This document shows, piece after piece, positions 42,840-51,100 of a stretch of DNA of 51,100 bases. Below the pieces are notes generated by a model, which was given only the letters and a program-made list of their open reading frames with translations, was not told the origin of the DNA and searched no databases. Every line of letters begins with the position of its first letter. Position 1 is the stretch's first letter. Made by a program: the position numbers and the translations under genes. The DNA is from CAZSLO01 sp964608025 (GTDB lineage: Bacteria > Chloroflexota > Dehalococcoidia > Lucifugimonadales > CAJWER01): positions 1 through 51,100 of the forward strand of contig CAZSLO010000003.1 of assembly GCA_964608025.1 (NCBI GenBank), read 5' to 3'.

Positions 42840-45614
42840 CTATTGTTCTGTGCGAACCGCAGCCTGCGCCGCAGCGAGTCGGGCGACCGGTACCCGGTAT
42901 GGTGAGCAGCTTACGTAGTCAAGTCCCACTTCATGGAAGAAATCGATGCTGGAAGGATCCCCACCGTGCTCACCGCAGACGCCCATCTGCATTCCAGGTT
43001 TCTTGCCTTTACCTAGGCTATAACCCATCTTGATCAAACGGCCAACACCTTCTTGATCGAGTACTTGGAAGGGATCCTCCGCGATGACACCCTGGTTGAT
43101 ATATTCCTGGAGAAACTTGCCCTCAGCATCATCCCTACTGAACCCATAGGTGGTTTGTGTCAAATCGTTGGTTCCGAAACTGAAAAAGTCGGCGAATTCT
43201 GCGATCTGATCGGCCGTAATTGCAGCTCTCGGTAACTCGATCATAGTGCCGATCTTGTATTCACTCGGTCCACCAAGTTTGTATCCAATACTTTTGATAA
43301 TTTTTTCTAGGCGTTCTCGAAGACTATGCATCTCCCCAACATCGGCAATCAACGGAAGCATTATTTCAGGATTCGGAGTAATACCGGTACCTGAAACATT
43401 CACGGCCGCCGTGACAATGGCTCGGACCTGCATCTCGTAGATAGATGGATAAATAAGGCCTAGCCTGGAGCCCCGCATTCCAAGCATGGGGTTAATTTCT
43501 CGGAGATTATTAACCGCCTCAAGCGCCTGTCGCTTGTTTGGTAACTCCGGAGACTGAACTTCATCCCGCTCCATATCGGCAATCTCCCTAGACAGCACAG
43601 AATAGTCTGGGAGAAACTCGTGCAGTGGTGGATCCAGCAAGCGGATCACTACTGGACGAGAACCCATAGTACCCAGGATGGTCTCGAAGTCAGAGATCTG
43701 TAACTCTTCTAGGCGGATTAGGGCGGCATCGAATGCCATGTCAGCCCCGTCGTCTTTTGACCTGGTAGAGCCGTAGGCAGCAATGATCAGTTCACGCATC
43801 AAAGCCAATCGCCTCGGTTCCAGGAACATATGCTCGGTACGACAGAGTCCGATTCCCTCGGCGCCCAGCTCCAGGGCAATCTCGGCATCGTAAGCCGAGT
43901 CCGCATTAGCCCACACTCCCAATCTACGTGCATCATCTGCCCATTCGAGTAGCTTCTTCATATACGGGTTCCCCCCAGGCTGGGGTTTGATCATCTTAAG
44001 TCCGCCCAAAAATATTTCGCCAGTCCCCCCATCAATAGTGATTAAGTCTCCACGCTCCACCACGTGGCCATTGTAACTAAGCAGCCCGGCGCCGGTGTCG
44101 ATGTTAAGAGTTTCAGCTCCGGTTACGCACGGCTTTCCAAGACCTCTCGCTACCACAGCCGCATGGCTCGTCGCTCCACCACGGCTCGTGATAATTCCTA
44201 CTGCAGCTAGGATCCCGTGGACATCTTCCGGGCTCGTTTCAGAGCGAACCAAGATAGTGTCGAACCCGTCGTTTTTTACCTCGACCGCTTCGTCGGCCGA
44301 GAACACCACCCGACCAGTGGATGCACCCTGAGAGGCACCGATACCAATACTTAGGAGGTCACCATCGGTAATTGCCCGGTCTTTGACATTTTCGTCTATG
44401 ACCGGAAGCATCAGTTGGTAAATCTGCTGTGGGTTTACCCTGAGCAGTGCCTCGTGTCTCGAAATCCTGCCCTCTTTCGCCATATCTACAGCCATCTTGA
44501 CCGCAGCCTGCGGGCTACGCCTGGCCATGCGTGTCTGAAGGATATACAGGCGGCCCTGTTCCACCGTAAATTCTACATCCTGAACATCTCCATAGTGGTC
44601 TTCTAGGCGGGCTGCCACATCCTCAAGGTGCGTGTAAACGGACGGCATCTCGGTAGCTAGTCCCGAGAGAGGATTGGGCGTGGTAGTGCCAGCCACGATA
44701 TCTTCCCCCTGGGCGTTCACCAGGTATTCACCATACAACGATTTCTCTCCCGTGGCTGGATTGCGGGTAAACAGAACTCCTGTGCAGCTATTTTCATCCG
44801 TGTTTCCGAACACCATAGACACTACATTGACTGCTGTGCCCATGTCATGGGAGATTCCATGATAGTTACGGTAGTCTATGGCGCGTTGGCCATTCCAGCT
44901 CTCGAAAACAGCTGTTATTGCCATCTCGAGCTGAGAAAATGGGTCATCCGGGATTGGAGATCCAGCAACATTCTCGATTGCCATTAGGTAGTCTGAGATT
45001 AGTTCAGGCATCAACCCTAGTGGAACCTCGGCGCCTGTCGCCAAGCCAACCTTGTGTCGAAATTCAGCCTCCGTTTCGTTTAAGACTTCACTCTCAACCC
45101 CCATCGCGATTTTGCTAAACATCTCCACAAAGCGGCGATAGGTGTCGAAGGCAAACCGAGGCAAGCCCGTACTTTCTGAAATACCATCGGTGATCTTCTG
45201 ATTTATACCGAGATTTAGGATTGTATCCATCATTCCTGGCATGGATATCGATGCGCCAGACCTGACTGACACGAGTAGAGGATTGGAAGGATCTCCGAAC
45301 CTGCGTCCGGTGGACATCTCTAACTCTCGCAGCTTGCTATGGACCTGCCTTAGAAGACCTGGCGGTAACGACCCGGTCTTTTGGTACTCCCGGCAAGCGT
45401 CGGTAGTAATCGTGAAGCCGGGAGGCACCGGCATACCGATCGTGGTCATTTCTGCCAGGCCAGCACCTTTGCCGCCAAGTAAATCCGATCCAAAGCCCTG
45501 TTGATCGTCGAACCCCAGAACCCACATCTTATTTCCGGTGATATCTCCGTTACCCAACACCACCGGTGGACCTATCTCTGAAGCTTTCTGTCTATGCAAA
45601 TCAACCGTGACCAT
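42840..45614 (-). CDS. ppdK: Pyruvate, phosphate dikinase
   Basis: The 924-residue protein matches PPDK: an ATP-grasp N-terminal half (LGGKGAGLAEMTTIGMPVPPGF and VSVRSGASISMPGMMDT), a swivelling domain with phospho-His484 in TSRGGATSHAAVVARG, and a C-terminal PEP/pyruvate barrel with RTEHMF, GTMIELPRA, FFSFGTNDLTQ and GVCGEHGGDPSS. It interconverts pyruvate, ATP and phosphate with PEP, AMP and PPi. A GGAGG site lies five bases before the ATG. An N-terminal stretch of about 30 residues precedes the usual start of the family. It is divergent from the SorC regulator gene. Confidence 0.97.
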   Translation of the reverse strand: MVTVDLHRQKASEIGPPVVLGNGDITGNKMWVLGFDDQQGFGSDLLGGKGAGLAEMTTIGMPVPPGFTITTDACREYQKTGSLPPGLLRQVHSKLRELEMSTGRRFGDPSNPLLVSVRSGASISMPGMMDTILNLGINQKITDGISESTGLPRFAFDTYRRFVEMFSKIAMGVESEVLNETEAEFRHKVGLATGAEVPLGLMPELISDYLMAIENVAGSPIPDDPFSQLEMAITAVFESWNGQRAIDYRNYHGISHDMGTAVNVVSMVFGNTDENSCTGVLFTRNPATGEKSLYGEYLVNAQGEDIVAGTTTPNPLSGLATEMPSVYTHLEDVAARLEDHYGDVQDVEFTVEQGRLYILQTRMARRSPQAAVKMAVDMAKEGRISRHEALLRVNPQQIYQLMLPVIDENVKDRAITDGDLLSIGIGASQGASTGRVVFSADEAVEVKNDGFDTILVRSETSPEDVHGILAAVGIITSRGGATSHAAVVARGLGKPCVTGAETLNIDTGAGLLSYNGHVVERGDLITIDGGTGEIFLGGLKMIKPQPGGNPYMKKLLEWADDARRLGVWANADSAYDAEIALELGAEGIGLCRTEHMFLEPRRLALMRELIIAAYGSTRSKDDGADMAFDAALIRLEELQISDFETILGTMGSRPVVIRLLDPPLHEFLPDYSVLSREIADMERDEVQSPELPNKRQALEAVNNLREINPMLGMRGSRLGLIYPSIYEMQVRAIVTAAVNVSGTGITPNPEIMLPLIADVGEMHSLRERLEKIIKSIGYKLGGPSEYKIGTMIELPRAAITADQIAEFADFFSFGTNDLTQTTYGFSRDDAEGKFLQEYINQGVIAEDPFQVLDQEGVGRLIKMGYSLGKGKKPGMQMGVCGEHGGDPSSIDFFHEVGLDYVSCSPYRVPVARLAAAQAAVRTEQ

Positions 45615-45739
45615 TCACACCTCCCTTGATGGTTTACTATCTGGCCAAGGCAAATCCTAATCGTTTCCCGATGACCAAACTAGGTGCGATTGACAGAATT
45701 GCATATATGTGCCAAGGTCTATGCATAATTATGTAATGT

Positions 45740-45753
45740 TGCCTAAATAGGCA
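45740..45753. promoter_or_regulatory. Candidate operator palindrome between ppdK and the SorC-family gene
   Basis: TGCCTA-AA-TAGGCA (45740-45753) is a perfect 6+6 inverted repeat 19 bases before the SorC-family ATG at 45773, in the shared upstream region with ppdK. A dimeric regulator would fit such a site. The AT-rich stretch to its left (45720-45735) could hold a -10 box, but I could not fix a promoter with confidence. Confidence 0.45.
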
Positions 45754-45772
45754 TCTTAATGGAAGCAAGTTG

Positions 45773-46783
45773 ATGATTGCCAATAACCGTTCTCAGCGTC
45801 CAAGTGCCGAGTTGATCGACGTAGCGATCCGTCACTACGAATTGGGGGAGACTATCGACGCACTGGCATCCGATCATGGGGTAGACCAATCTACCATCCG
45901 GCGCTGGTTAAGCAGGGCACGAAAGGAAGGAATCATACAAACCCTCGTGGTCCAGGCACTGGATGACGAGGAGAAGGTCCGATTAAGGCAAGATGTCCGT
46001 TACAAATATGAACTCGACCAGGTGATCACTGTCCCCGGTCGGGCCGATGTCCTAGAAGCATCTGACGAAGCTGCGCCTAAGGAAGCGGTAGTTCTAAGCA
46101 TAGCTAATGCGGCAGCCCGCTATTTGGAAGATCACTTGACCAATCGAGATATCCTGCTGGTCCCTTGGGGACGCATGGCGAACTACATCGCACGACAGAT
46201 CAAGGCACCCAGACCTCTTCCTGGGCTTACAGTGGTCCCAATGGAAGGTGTGATGGGGGTCGAATACGATCCATCCGAAGCAAACATCCTTGCATCCGCT
46301 ATAGCCTCCAAGTTCGGAGGACGTTCATTACTCCTGCCTGCCCCAGCGGTTGTAGACAAGGAAGTTAGTAAGGTAATCGTCGATCTACCACTGGTAAAAC
46401 GTGTCACTGAGCTATACAAAAAGGCCACGATGGCCATCGTACCACTAGCACCAGCTGATCCCGAACGATCTACCGTTGTGCAAATGGGACTTGTAACCAA
46501 GGGAACGGTAAAGAGCCTCGTGGCACGTGGGGCGGTTGGCGAAATAGCCTCTCATTGGTGGTTTGATTCTCAAGGTCAAATAGTGGACCAGGATCGGACA
46601 TATGCCGTAGGTTTAGGTCTCGATGGCCTAGCTGACATGGTTGATCGTCGTGCCAAGGTGATCGCTGTAGTTGGTGCTGGGAGAGAGAGAATACGGCCAC
46701 TCAAGGTTGCATTGATCAACCGGCTCGCCAATGTTTTGATTACGGACCATATCTCCGCCCAGATCCTACTTACAGAGGACTAG
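45773..46783 (+). CDS. SorC/DeoR-family transcriptional regulator with sugar-binding domain
   Basis: The 336-residue protein has an N-terminal helix-turn-helix (IRHYELGETIDALASDHGVDQ and then STIRRWLSRARKEGII) and a C-terminal domain with the SorC pattern: ILLVPWGR, LPGLTVVPMEGVMGV, LLLPAPAVV, GEIASHWWFDSQGQIV and VVGAGRERIRPLKVAL. Family members bind sugar phosphates and control carbohydrate genes. I choose ATG 45773, with GGAAG upstream, over the adjacent TTG. It is divergent from ppdK, so regulation of ppdK and of itself through the nearby palindrome is a plausible inference. Confidence 0.9.
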   Translation: MIANNRSQRPSAELIDVAIRHYELGETIDALASDHGVDQSTIRRWLSRARKEGIIQTLVVQALDDEEKVRLRQDVRYKYELDQVITVPGRADVLEASDEAAPKEAVVLSIANAAARYLEDHLTNRDILLVPWGRMANYIARQIKAPRPLPGLTVVPMEGVMGVEYDPSEANILASAIASKFGGRSLLLPAPAVVDKEVSKVIVDLPLVKRVTELYKKATMAIVPLAPADPERSTVVQMGLVTKGTVKSLVARGAVGEIASHWWFDSQGQIVDQDRTYAVGLGLDGLADMVDRRAKVIAVVGAGRERIRPLKVALINRLANVLITDHISAQILLTED

Positions 46784-47021
46784 AAGATATCGTGATAACC
46801 AACTTCAATTCTTTTCCTACTTCACCACCGAGTAAGGACTCAATCCTTTTAAATTTGCGACCAGGTTGAGATACTCGGCTTAACACAAGCCACAAATCAA
46901 ACGCCTGCCTAATACGACTGCCCCGGCATCCGTACTAGGCGTGATCCAACTCTTGATTATGAACAGGAATACACTGCCAAGATCACTGGCCATTCGGCTA
47001 TACTAACTCCAGCAATTCCTT

Positions 47022-48605
47022 ATGGCCTCGAATATAACAACAGCAGAACCTATCCACCCCGAGCATTCGGAGTCTCTTTGGCAAGAACTCTCTTCATATA
47101 TTGTTGTTTTCACAGCAAGCGGATGTGTCCTGGCATTAGAAATAGTCGCCGGTAGAATACTCGCCCCCATTATCGGCGTATCTCTTTACACATGGACCAG
47201 TATTATCGGAATCGTCCTCGCTGGCATCAGTATCGGCAACTACCTCGGCGGTGTTATCGCAGACCGGTTTCCTGGTCGCCATGTACTCGGCTTAGTTCTA
47301 CTCACCAGCAGCGTAGGCAGCATCAGCATTCTGCCATTGATCGAGATCACATCAGATGGATTCTCGTCAGTCCCAATTGCAATGCGAATCGTCCTTCTTA
47401 CCACACTACTTTTTTTCATGCCAAGTGTAATGCTCGGCATGATCACACCGATCATCGTGAAACTGCGATTAAGTGACATTGCTCTGACCGGCAACATTGT
47501 AGGTAAGACATATGCCATGTCGACCGCTGGCAGCATTTTCGGGACATTCATTACTGGTTTTATGCTTATCCAGTGGGTAGGTACACGATGGGTAGTGTTG
47601 GCCGTTGCTGTTGTTCTCTTTCTACTCGCCCTGGCATTCGGTCGACCCTGGAAAATGAAAATTTCTGCGGCGATATTATTGGCAACCTTTATCGTGGTGG
47701 GCGCTTTCGCGGTGAAGATGGGTGCTCTGAAAGCATCCTGCCTTGTCGAAAGCAGTTACTACTGTATAAATATATCGGAACAAGAATCGAATGGAAGAGA
47801 TGTCAGTACACTGTCCCTGGACAACCTGATACACAGCTACATTGACCTCGACGATCCTACATTTTTAGTTTATGAATATGAAAGACTGTTCGCTGATATA
47901 GCAACCTATATTGGTGAAAGAAACCCCCACTTTAACTCACTGTTCATTGGGGGCGGAGGCTATACGATGCCTCGCTTCATCGAAACTCAATACGGGGAGA
48001 GTAAAATTGAAGTCGTGGAGATCGATCCTGCCGTGACCGAAGTCGTTCACGATTACCTGGGTATGCCAAGGGACACAAGTATCATCACATACAACAACGA
48101 TGCGAGGACGAAATTTTTTGAGTTGCCGGAAAACAACTACGACTTGATTGCGGGGGACGCCTTCAACCATTTCTCAGTCCCGTATCACCTGACGACACTC
48201 GAGTTCAACGAGCGGATAAAGGAATTGCTGAAAGACGATGGCATCTATGTGATGAACGTGATAGACAAACTCAATTCAGGACGCTTCCTCAGGGCAATTG
48301 CCCACACACTTGAGCAGACATTCGAATTTGTATATCTCATGAATGACAACCCCGATTGGTCTAACGACGACCGCTATACCTTCGTGGTCGTTGCATCAGA
48401 CACGCCGATCTCTCTTTCGGATATTGAGGAGGCAAACGCCAGTGCCGGACGCTTATCAATTGAATTTATACAAACTCACTCAACACATATAATGTCGTCG
48501 GAAGCTTACAATGCGTGGATAAACGATAAGGACAATATTTTACTGACAGACGATTTCGTCCCAGTCGATAATCTTCTCGCACCTCTGTTCATAGACGAAA
48601 ACTAG
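47022..48605 (+). CDS. Membrane-fused spermidine-synthase-like protein
   Basis: The 527-residue protein has about seven membrane helices in its first 235 residues, then a soluble Rossmann domain of the spermidine synthase/methyltransferase type. The latter shows LFIGGGGYTMPRFIE, IEVVEIDPAVTEV and YDLIAGDAFNHFSVPYHLTTLEF, where the Asp before AF corresponds to the catalytic acid of aminopropyltransferases. Proteins of this fused form are common and mostly uncharacterised; aminopropyl transfer at the membrane is one proposal, but the substrate is unknown. No polyamine gene is adjacent. Ribosome site is weak. Confidence 0.88.
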   Translation: MASNITTAEPIHPEHSESLWQELSSYIVVFTASGCVLALEIVAGRILAPIIGVSLYTWTSIIGIVLAGISIGNYLGGVIADRFPGRHVLGLVLLTSSVGSISILPLIEITSDGFSSVPIAMRIVLLTTLLFFMPSVMLGMITPIIVKLRLSDIALTGNIVGKTYAMSTAGSIFGTFITGFMLIQWVGTRWVVLAVAVVLFLLALAFGRPWKMKISAAILLATFIVVGAFAVKMGALKASCLVESSYYCINISEQESNGRDVSTLSLDNLIHSYIDLDDPTFLVYEYERLFADIATYIGERNPHFNSLFIGGGGYTMPRFIETQYGESKIEVVEIDPAVTEVVHDYLGMPRDTSIITYNNDARTKFFELPENNYDLIAGDAFNHFSVPYHLTTLEFNERIKELLKDDGIYVMNVIDKLNSGRFLRAIAHTLEQTFEFVYLMNDNPDWSNDDRYTFVVVASDTPISLSDIEEANASAGRLSIEFIQTHSTHIMSSEAYNAWINDKDNILLTDDFVPVDNLLAPLFIDEN

Positions 48606-48881
48606 CAAGGTAGGAATCTGAATACCTAAATCTTCGTAGAATCTACCTTCCATAGCTTTCTCAAGATAGAGAACGGATATGACCAACGGTACAAGAATCC
48701 ATTACCGAATTAGGTAAATGTATGTAGCGTAAAAGCTCACACTACCGAAAAACGCCAATATCCTCAATATAGCTTCTATACGTCTCCGATATAAACGGCA
48801 AAGTCGCCATAGAAAACCATATCCAAACGTGAACAATAATATGTACAATAGGTCGTCAATATTAGGTACTGGGAGTTATCG

Positions 48882-51100
48882 ATGACAATGAGTCTCTGGC
48901 GAGCGTTAATATTTGCAACATCTGTAGTCGCTTTACTCGGCCTAGTTTCATGTGGCGGTGGAGACAGTGCTCCTGCCCCAAAACAAACAGCAGATAGTAA
49001 GCCTGCACCGTCCATGGCCAAATCCGCACCGACACCAGTACCGCCAACGGCTACGCCAGTACCACCTTCAGCGACACCAGTACCGCCAACGGCTACGCCA
49101 GTGATTCCAACAGCAACACCCACGCCTACTCCAGTGATGCCAACGGCAACACCCACACCCACTCCAGTAATGCCAACAGCAACGGCTACACCGAGGACTA
49201 CATCTACGCCGACACCGCGACCTACGGCAACACCTACACCTACACCTACACCTCCACCTACACCTACACCACTAGCCTATCCACCAGTTCCATACGTAGG
49301 GCCGGTGGCTAAGTGCGAGGATAAGGGCACCCATATTTACTGTGTATCCTCAACCCTTCCTCTTCCACCAGAGACAATACCTGCATGGACAAGTAACCGA
49401 AATGGTTATTCACCAGAGGTGTTTTGCTCAAGTGATTACCCAGTTGATGCCTGCGGGTGGCATTTAGAAGCATTAGAAGTAGCCTTCTCATACATGGGCC
49501 ACCGCAACCTAACTGAGTACTGGGTTATGGGCCATGGCATTGAAGCTAGAGATCAACTAAGCACAGTTATGTGTGACCGCCATGTCGCTAAAGGTTATCA
49601 AACCCAGGAACAATGCGAAGAAAAAAATACAAATCCGGGATCTTACGGACTTGAGACCTATCGCGCGGAATCTGAAAAATCAATCACATCAGGTGAAACA
49701 AATAATCAAGCAGGATGGAATGGCAGCCGTTGGTGGGGAATAAATTGGTATGAATCTTCAATCGCTCAGGGATTCTTGAGTCCAGATAATTACCCTGACT
49801 ACCCTTTTGAATGTCCGGATCGTTGTTCGGCTGGTGTCGAGGCTCAAAAGACGATGTTTCACGAAGCTTTCCATGGTGCTCAGTCCTCCTACCTAGCAAC
49901 TGATGATTTCCAGAAGCGCGATGACTTAAAAGGACCCAGATGGTGGAGGGAAGGCTCTGCTGAATTTATAGCCCAGGCCTATGTGGACAAAGCCCGTAAA
50001 GCCGGAACACTACGGGTCATTAACGCAGACAGAACTATCCGCGCCACAGATCCTGAGACAGGAGCAGTTATAGACAAGAAAAATGCTCAAGGACAAATTA
50101 TCGGCGCGGAATTGGTGACCCGGGAATACGAATTCAAAGACAATATGAGAAAGAAACTTTTTGAGTACTTCAAGAACAGAGAACACACTTGTGTAGGACA
50201 AAACTTAGGCCAGTACAAGAATTGTTCTCATATGGAATATGATGCAGGGTCATGGGGAGTTGCTTATCTCAATCACAAAGTTGGCGGTTTTGATTGGCAA
50301 GCCTTTTATAGTGATTTAGAGGCACTCGGTTGGGAAGCAACATTTACCAAGCATTTTGAAATCGCACCTGAAGATTTTTATACAGAATTCCATGCGTGGC
50401 TAGACACTTCAAATTGGGACGATCGGATGGCCATATTGGATACGGAGCTTCCGCTCGCTGTTGCTCTTCCCAGCACTGACCTTTTTACTAGCTTCTCGGC
50501 AGGTGGTTGGAATTCAAGTTATGCGATTGATAACGGCTCGCTGTTTCTTTCATCCACTGAAACCCCAGGAAGCAAGTCTGTTGGGAGTTTAAATCTGGAT
50601 TTCATGCCTGCAATGGTTGGGCAGACACATTCTAATCTTAAAAACCAGTCTTTAGGTTTTGCTTACCATGAATATACCAGGATAGAACTAGATCTAAATA
50701 AGAGAACACATGTGGTGGCTATACCTGCAGGGAAAACGCCATTCAAGTTGGATCTAAACATAGCTGTATCAGGGAAAGGATCAGATGGTAACTCATTTTC
50801 GACTACAATAAAGGAGCAGTTTACCCGCAGCGATGATTTTTATCCCAGCGCAGCACTGTCTATACCCAGCAACGCTATCCCGGACACGGACAAATACAAG
50901 CCATTTTCAATACCGGCATCTACAGCTCAAGGTTTATTCTTAGCTACATCGCAAAGTAACTATGACGATAATTATGGAAAAGTCCGTGTAAATAATATTG
51001 AAGGTTACTTTGTAAAGAAGCCCCCGAGCACTCTAAGGGTTGGTCTTTTTGGAGACGTCAAATCTGAGGACTATGAAACAATGCGTGATTATATTGAAGT
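48882..51100 (+). CDS. Secreted lipoprotein with Thr-Pro linker and HExxH zinc-protease domain (runs past window end)
   Basis: A single frame stays open for 739 codons to the window edge. It begins with a lipoprotein signal (TMSLWRALIFATSVVALLG, lipobox LVSC, Cys24). Residues 49-130 are a Thr/Pro-rich linker (PTATPVPP, TPTPTP). The main domain has ten Cys residues after the linker and the zinc motif HEAFH (327-331) followed by WWREGSAEF (354-362), where Glu357 is a likely third ligand as in gluzincins. A beta-rich part follows, and the last 40 residues (PPSTLRVGLFGDV...) may open another domain. GGGAG lies seven bases before the ATG. It is probably a cell-surface peptidase; the substrate is unknown. 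Confidence 0.87.
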   Translation, partial: MTMSLWRALIFATSVVALLGLVSCGGGDSAPAPKQTADSKPAPSMAKSAPTPVPPTATPVPPSATPVPPTATPVIPTATPTPTPVMPTATPTPTPVMPTATATPRTTSTPTPRPTATPTPTPTPPPTPTPLAYPPVPYVGPVAKCEDKGTHIYCVSSTLPLPPETIPAWTSNRNGYSPEVFCSSDYPVDACGWHLEALEVAFSYMGHRNLTEYWVMGHGIEARDQLSTVMCDRHVAKGYQTQEQCEEKNTNPGSYGLETYRAESEKSITSGETNNQAGWNGSRWWGINWYESSIAQGFLSPDNYPDYPFECPDRCSAGVEAQKTMFHEAFHGAQSSYLATDDFQKRDDLKGPRWWREGSAEFIAQAYVDKARKAGTLRVINADRTIRATDPETGAVIDKKNAQGQIIGAELVTREYEFKDNMRKKLFEYFKNREHTCVGQNLGQYKNCSHMEYDAGSWGVAYLNHKVGGFDWQAFYSDLEALGWEATFTKHFEIAPEDFYTEFHAWLDTSNWDDRMAILDTELPLAVALPSTDLFTSFSAGGWNSSYAIDNGSLFLSSTETPGSKSVGSLNLDFMPAMVGQTHSNLKNQSLGFAYHEYTRIELDLNKRTHVVAIPAGKTPFKLDLNIAVSGKGSDGNSFSTTIKEQFTRSDDFYPSAALSIPSNAIPDTDKYKPFSIPASTAQGLFLATSQSNYDDNYGKVRVNNIEGYFVKKPPSTLRVGLFGDVKSEDYETMRDYIE
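49026..49275 (+). repeat. Degenerate tandem repeat encoding the Thr-Pro linker
   Basis: Units such as CCAGTACCGCCAACGGCTAC and CCAACAGCAACACCCAC recur with period about 30-33 bases, then collapse to hexamers of the form ACACCT. The repeat lies within the coding frame of the lipoprotein and encodes the extended linker of residues 49-130. Such DNA can change length by slippage in multiples of three. Confidence 0.8.

Noticed and set aside
48776..49162. Minus-strand Gly/Val repeat protein (GVGVAVGITGV type)
   Set aside because: It is the reverse-strand reading of the Thr-Pro linker repeat of the lipoprotein; the plus frame has signal peptide, lipobox and 739 open codons.
49026..49275. CRISPR-like or minisatellite array
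   Set aside because: Repeats are degenerate, in frame with a protein and without unique spacers; they encode a Thr-Pro linker.

Overview
The window reads as chromosome from a free-living bacterium, most likely a marine Chloroflexota of the SAR202 type. The evidence is the partial 16S gene (with the variant GTGCCGTGAGGTGTT), a 16S gene with no 23S beside it, a lipoprotein with a long Thr-Pro linker, and a mix of enolase-superfamily, FAH, hydantoinase, sulfatase-like and acyl-CoA dehydrogenase genes. This assignment is inference; only a 16S placement would settle it. TTG and GTG starts are common.

Layout: (1) 1-912 is the 3' part of 16S rRNA, a hairpin-plus-T-run, then tRNA-Ala(TGC); no 23S follows. 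(2) 1.0-19.7 kb is a catabolic region: SMP-30 lactonase-like, SDR, HyuA/HyuB hydantoinase pair, HpcH/HpaI-type aldolase, two FAH-family proteins, Zn alcohol dehydrogenase, a sulfatase-fold protein with Thr as nucleophile, a ThDP enzyme, a 48-residue 4-oxalocrotonate tautomerase homolog, glutaryl-CoA dehydrogenase, a zinc ribbon, an enolase-superfamily protein with atypical catalytic residues, and a lone DppB-type permease. (3) 19.9-24.9 kb is housekeeping: pgi, an endonuclease III-fold glycosylase, sfsA, pyrF, DUF951 and a DUF151 bifunctional-nuclease homolog. (4) 24.9-32.1 kb is a complete F-type ATP synthase operon (I-like, a, c, b, delta, alpha, gamma, beta, epsilon). (5) 32.3-37.3 kb holds a UvrD/PcrA helicase, a copper P-type ATPase and a YHS protein. 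(6) 37.3-42.7 kb holds tRNA-Leu(CAA), a canonical Cys-type sulfatase, an AT-rich patch with plsY and an unknown ORF, a DegT-family aminotransferase and a second lone DppB permease closely related to the first. (7) 42.8-51.1 kb holds ppdK, a SorC-family regulator with a palindrome in the shared upstream region, a membrane-fused spermidine-synthase-like protein, and a large lipoprotein with an HExxH zinc-protease motif that runs off the window end.

How parts may work together: lactonase/SDR/hydantoinase, aldolase/FAH/tautomerase and glutaryl-CoA dehydrogenase resemble pieces of ring-cleavage and dicarboxylate catabolism feeding central metabolism, with ppdK and pgi serving gluconeogenic flow and ATP synthase serving respiration. 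No single complete pathway can be proven from the window. Intergenic stretches 3177-3453, 15388-15583, 19711-19910, 46784-47021 and 48606-48881 (all under 300 bases) show no RNA gene or strong signal to me. I saw no CRISPR array, insertion sequence, integrase or phage gene.
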